Of a DNA stretch of 64,000 nucleotides, positions 62,122 through 64,000 are shown piece by piece. Source of the stretch: Candidatus Tisiphia endosymbiont of Dioctria linearis (GTDB lineage Bacteria; Pseudomonadota; Alphaproteobacteria; Rickettsiales; Rickettsiaceae); assembly GCF_964026545.1 (NCBI RefSeq), contig NZ_OZ032156.1, positions 1,054,001 to 1,118,000 on the forward strand, written 5' to 3'. A model generated the notes under the pieces. It saw only the letters and a program-made list of their open reading frames with translations. It was not told the DNA's origin and searched no databases. The position numbers and the translations under genes are program-made. Positions within the stretch are counted from its first letter, which is position 1. Each line of letters opens with the position of its first letter.

Positions 62122-63042
62122 GTGTATGGTGATGAACAAATAGTACAAAATTATCAAAATAACATAATGGAGTTTTTAAACAAAAATGTAGATGACTCAC
62201 AAGATAAATTAAATTGTCAGATAAGAGCCTTGAAGTTACTAGAGGAAGGTAAGGTAGAAATTGACTATCTTTCACAAACATCTAGTTTTAAATATAAAGA
62301 AAGTGTGTTTAAAGGTGATTTAGATAAATTCCGACCTAACTTATATGATGCAAAAGGCAGATTATTTGACGTTAAACAGGAAATCTATAGATTGCCTGAT
62401 CGGATGGTGTACAATCTTGGTTTATATTATGGTATAGTAGGGGACAGTAGCTGGGATACGGTAGATAAATTAGCAAGTAAAGGAGTGATCAGTGTAGAAG
62501 CAGCAAGCAATCTAAAGAACGCGATAAGTTTTGCTACTACTTTAAGACTAAAGACCTATCTGCACCATCAAGCTCAAATAGAAGATATGTCAATATTTGC
62601 TAAACCTGCTGAAAATGAATCGGCAATTAAAGAGCAAGCAAAACAAATATTCCATTTACCTGAAGACGATTTACAAGAAGACGGTGGATTGTTTCAATAT
62701 TCTTATACTGCCCTACCATTGCATAGCAGACTACAGGATTTCTGTGACCAATATGAAGAATTAGATGAAACAAGCAAACAACAATTCTTTCAGAAAGATA
62801 ATTTTTATGAAAATAATCTAGGTAATCAAGGGCTTGTCCATTACAGATTGCTGCAATATAAAGCAGCACAAAGCAAATTAGAAGAGGCATTAAAAACACC
62901 ATTAAGTCAAAATAATTTACAAAAGCATTTAAGTTTAATGCATATGTTAGGATATGCTTATTATGTTATGGGGCAATATGATCAGGCGATTGAGAAGTAT
63001 CAGGAAAGCCTAAAGATAAAGAAACTCATCTATAAAGATTAA
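62122..63042 (+). CDS. Segment 2: nucleotidyltransferase-associated helical domain and first TPRs
   Basis: A 306-residue open segment in the same frame as segment 1. It continues with GlnD-like helices (GRLFDVKQEIYRLPDRMVYN, ATTLRLKTYLHHQAQIEDM) as in DUF294 substrate-binding domains. It then has AQSKLEEALKT and the first TPRs, ending MGQYDQAIEKYQESLKIKKL before the TAA. The ATG at 62122 may not be used; coding similarity extends upstream to the TAG. Confidence 0.7.
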   Translation: MYGDEQIVQNYQNNIMEFLNKNVDDSQDKLNCQIRALKLLEEGKVEIDYLSQTSSFKYKESVFKGDLDKFRPNLYDAKGRLFDVKQEIYRLPDRMVYNLGLYYGIVGDSSWDTVDKLASKGVISVEAASNLKNAISFATTLRLKTYLHHQAQIEDMSIFAKPAENESAIKEQAKQIFHLPEDDLQEDGGLFQYSYTALPLHSRLQDFCDQYEELDETSKQQFFQKDNFYENNLGNQGLVHYRLLQYKAAQSKLEEALKTPLSQNNLQKHLSLMHMLGYAYYVMGQYDQAIEKYQESLKIKKLIYKD

Positions 63043-63530
63043 CCCCACCCAGCTATTGCGGATTCTTTACATAACCTAGGAAGTGCTTATCAAGCTAAGG
63101 GGCAATATGATCAGGCGATTGAGAAGTATCAGGAAAGTCTAGAAATGAGGAAACTCATCTATAAAGATGAACCCCACCCAGATATTGCGGCTTCTTTACA
63201 TAACCTAGGAATTGCTTATGACTCTAAGGGGCAATATGATCAGGCGATTGAGAAGTGTCAGGAAAGTCTAGAAATGAGGAAACTCATCTATAAAGATGAA
63301 CCCCACCCAAATATTGCGGATTCTTTAAATAACCTAGGAAATGCTTATCAAGCTAAGGGGCAATATGATCAGGCGATTGAGAAGTATCAGGAAAGTCTAG
63401 AAATGAGGAAACTCATCTATAAAGATGAACCCCACCCAGATATTGCGGCTTCTTTACATAACCTAGGAATTGCTTATAAAGCTAAGAGGCAATATGATCT
63501 AGCTATAAAATATGCTACACAAGCTTTACA
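62942..63530 (+). repeat. Tandem 129-bp TPR-coding repeat array
   Basis: The landmark gggcaatatg recurs at 62971, 63100, 63229 and 63358, and with one change at 63487, a constant 129-bp step (43 codons). The inner units are nearly identical at the DNA level, implying recent expansion or homogenisation. Confidence 0.9.
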
Positions 63531-63612
63531 AAATGATAATATTGATATAGATGTGAGTTTGCTTGCTGATATTGATTTATCTACAACAAATCAGGATTTA
63601 CCTAGTCCTTGA
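63145..63612 (+). CDS. Segment 3: C-terminal TPR array
   Basis: A 155-residue open segment continuing the TPRs of segment 2: HPDIAASLHNLGIAYDSKGQ, YDQAIEKCQESLEMRKLIYK and so on, kinesin-light-chain-like units of 43 residues. The true frame begins at the TAA at 63040, so this ATG is probably not a start. The end (DIDLSTTNQDLPSP) lacks repeats. Confidence 0.65.
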   Translation: MRKLIYKDEPHPDIAASLHNLGIAYDSKGQYDQAIEKCQESLEMRKLIYKDEPHPNIADSLNNLGNAYQAKGQYDQAIEKYQESLEMRKLIYKDEPHPDIAASLHNLGIAYKAKRQYDLAIKYATQALQNDNIDIDVSLLADIDLSTTNQDLPSP

Positions 63613-63810
63613 ATAATTATTGAAAATCCTAAATTTTATAGAATGAATAAAGAAAACGAATTAATATCTAAAAATATAATAATACCTAAAATGAGAGTCC
63701 ACCTCTATTAGGCACAGAAGGACATATAAATTAATTTTGACTAGAATACAAAAGTTAAGGCTTGATTTTCAATATTGAGAAAAAATAGTATATAGTAAAA
63801 GCAGTTAAGT

Positions 63811-64000
63811 TATGTTACAGCAAAGAATGCACAAATGGTGTTATACAATTCTTGTGAAAGCCCGATTTTTTGTTTAATCCACCTTTTCATATTAGCCCAA
63901 AATTTCTCTATTGGATTTAGGTCAGGAGAGTAAGGTGGTAAAAATATTACCCTACATCCTACTGATTCTATTAAATCTTTAGTCTTCTTAGACTTATGAA
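63811..64000 (-). CDS. IS630-family transposase, C-terminal fragment at the window edge
   Basis: A minus-strand frame enters from the right edge and ends at TAA (63813-63811). It contains KKTKDLIESVGCRVIFLPPY, then SPDLNPIEKFWANMKRWIK, the C-terminal DDE motif block of IS630/Tc1-type transposases (Glu in NPIEKFW). The N-terminal part lies outside the window, so completeness is unknown. Confidence 0.88.

Larger units (their letters stand above)
60217..63612 (+). pseudogene. Ulp1-like protease / GlnD-like nucleotidyltransferase / TPR protein, broken by two stops
   Basis: A single reading frame of about 1,131 codons is interrupted only by TAG at 62068-62070 and TAA at 63040-63042. Protein similarity runs straight through both stops (YVRNEQN-stop-VSHIDKNLPHILEKV; LIYKD-stop-PHPAIADSLHNLG, where sister TPR units have GAA). 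Order of domains: C48/Ulp1-like cysteine protease (about 105-215), linker, GlnD/DUF294-like nucleotidyltransferase (about 500-525) with its helical partner domain, and C-terminal TPRs. The N-terminus was cut by the IS5-family element, and the first residues come from the IS end. Likely once a host-targeted effector; probably now decayed unless stops are suppressed. Confidence 0.8.

Noticed and set aside
62942..63530. Regular tandem repeats as a CRISPR array
   Set aside because: The unit is a 129-bp coding TPR with no unique spacers, and no cas genes are present.

Overview
The window looks like a chromosome segment of an obligate intracellular alphaproteobacterium of the family Rickettsiaceae, most likely genus Rickettsia. 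The evidence is an AT-rich sequence, reduced-genome housekeeping genes, ProP-type MFS transporters, a short prolyl-tRNA synthetase, isolated tRNA genes, and above all copies of the Rickettsia palindromic element RPE-1, two of which sit in frame inside protein-coding genes. I cannot name the species.

Layout. 1-7.6 kb: start of a HAD hydrolase gene, gyrB, sucC, an Rpn-type PD-(D/E)XK nuclease gene lying between sucC and sucD, sucD, and a phosphoglucose-isomerase-like gene carrying an RPE-1. 7.9-9.3 kb: a proline-rich protein with 25 consecutive prolines, a possible actin-directed effector. 9.4-13.5 kb: an IS481-type insertion against the 3' end of rnhB, then groES-groEL with a good terminator. 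13.5-17.8 kb: an accessory island with a broken IS5 transposase, a one-chain restriction-modification enzyme, and two serine-recombinase tails ending at tRNA-Ser(UGA). 18-22.6 kb: lipid A and fatty acid genes lpxD-fabZ-lpxA-lpxI, then coaE and dnaQ. 22.7-39.4 kb: MFS transporter, znuB, ubiG, gltX, a Bax-inhibitor-1-like protein, bamD, recN (whose stop codon lies in a MITE), rplS-trmD, fabI, lnt, a SAM methyltransferase, a lytic transglycosylase, an LpoA-like lipoprotein and a frameshifted rsmI. 39.5-53 kb: an orphan HigA-like antitoxin next to a decayed HigB toxin, nuoN, a glycosyltransferase, an ankyrin protein, birA, kdsB, tRNA-Lys and tRNA-Ile, a heme-copper-oxidase-like protein, folE, proS, a second Rpn copy, a CPBP protease, ctaA and an rluC-type gene. 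53-56.7 kb: the conserved truB-rpsO-pnp group on the minus strand.

57-64 kb is a decayed integrative element. It begins with a 3'-half fragment of tRNA-Thr(GGU), followed by a P4-type tyrosine integrase frameshifted in an A7 run, the remnant of a second related integrase, a complete IS5-family element with TA flanks, and a long gene broken by two in-frame stop codons. That gene encodes a Ulp1/C48-like cysteine protease domain, a GlnD/DUF294-like nucleotidyltransferase domain, and a C-terminal tandem TPR array of nearly identical 129-bp units. An IS630 transposase fragment closes the window. This multidomain host-interaction-type protein is the most interesting content.

Intergenic DNA is dominated by dispersed palindromes: RPE-1, a second composite family with nested arms (outer tatagctaacc arms, inner cores containing ggattgcttcg and ctcgcaatgacg or ctcgctaatagacg), and a 163-bp MITE. 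Several of these have supplied C-termini or stop codons to neighbouring genes.
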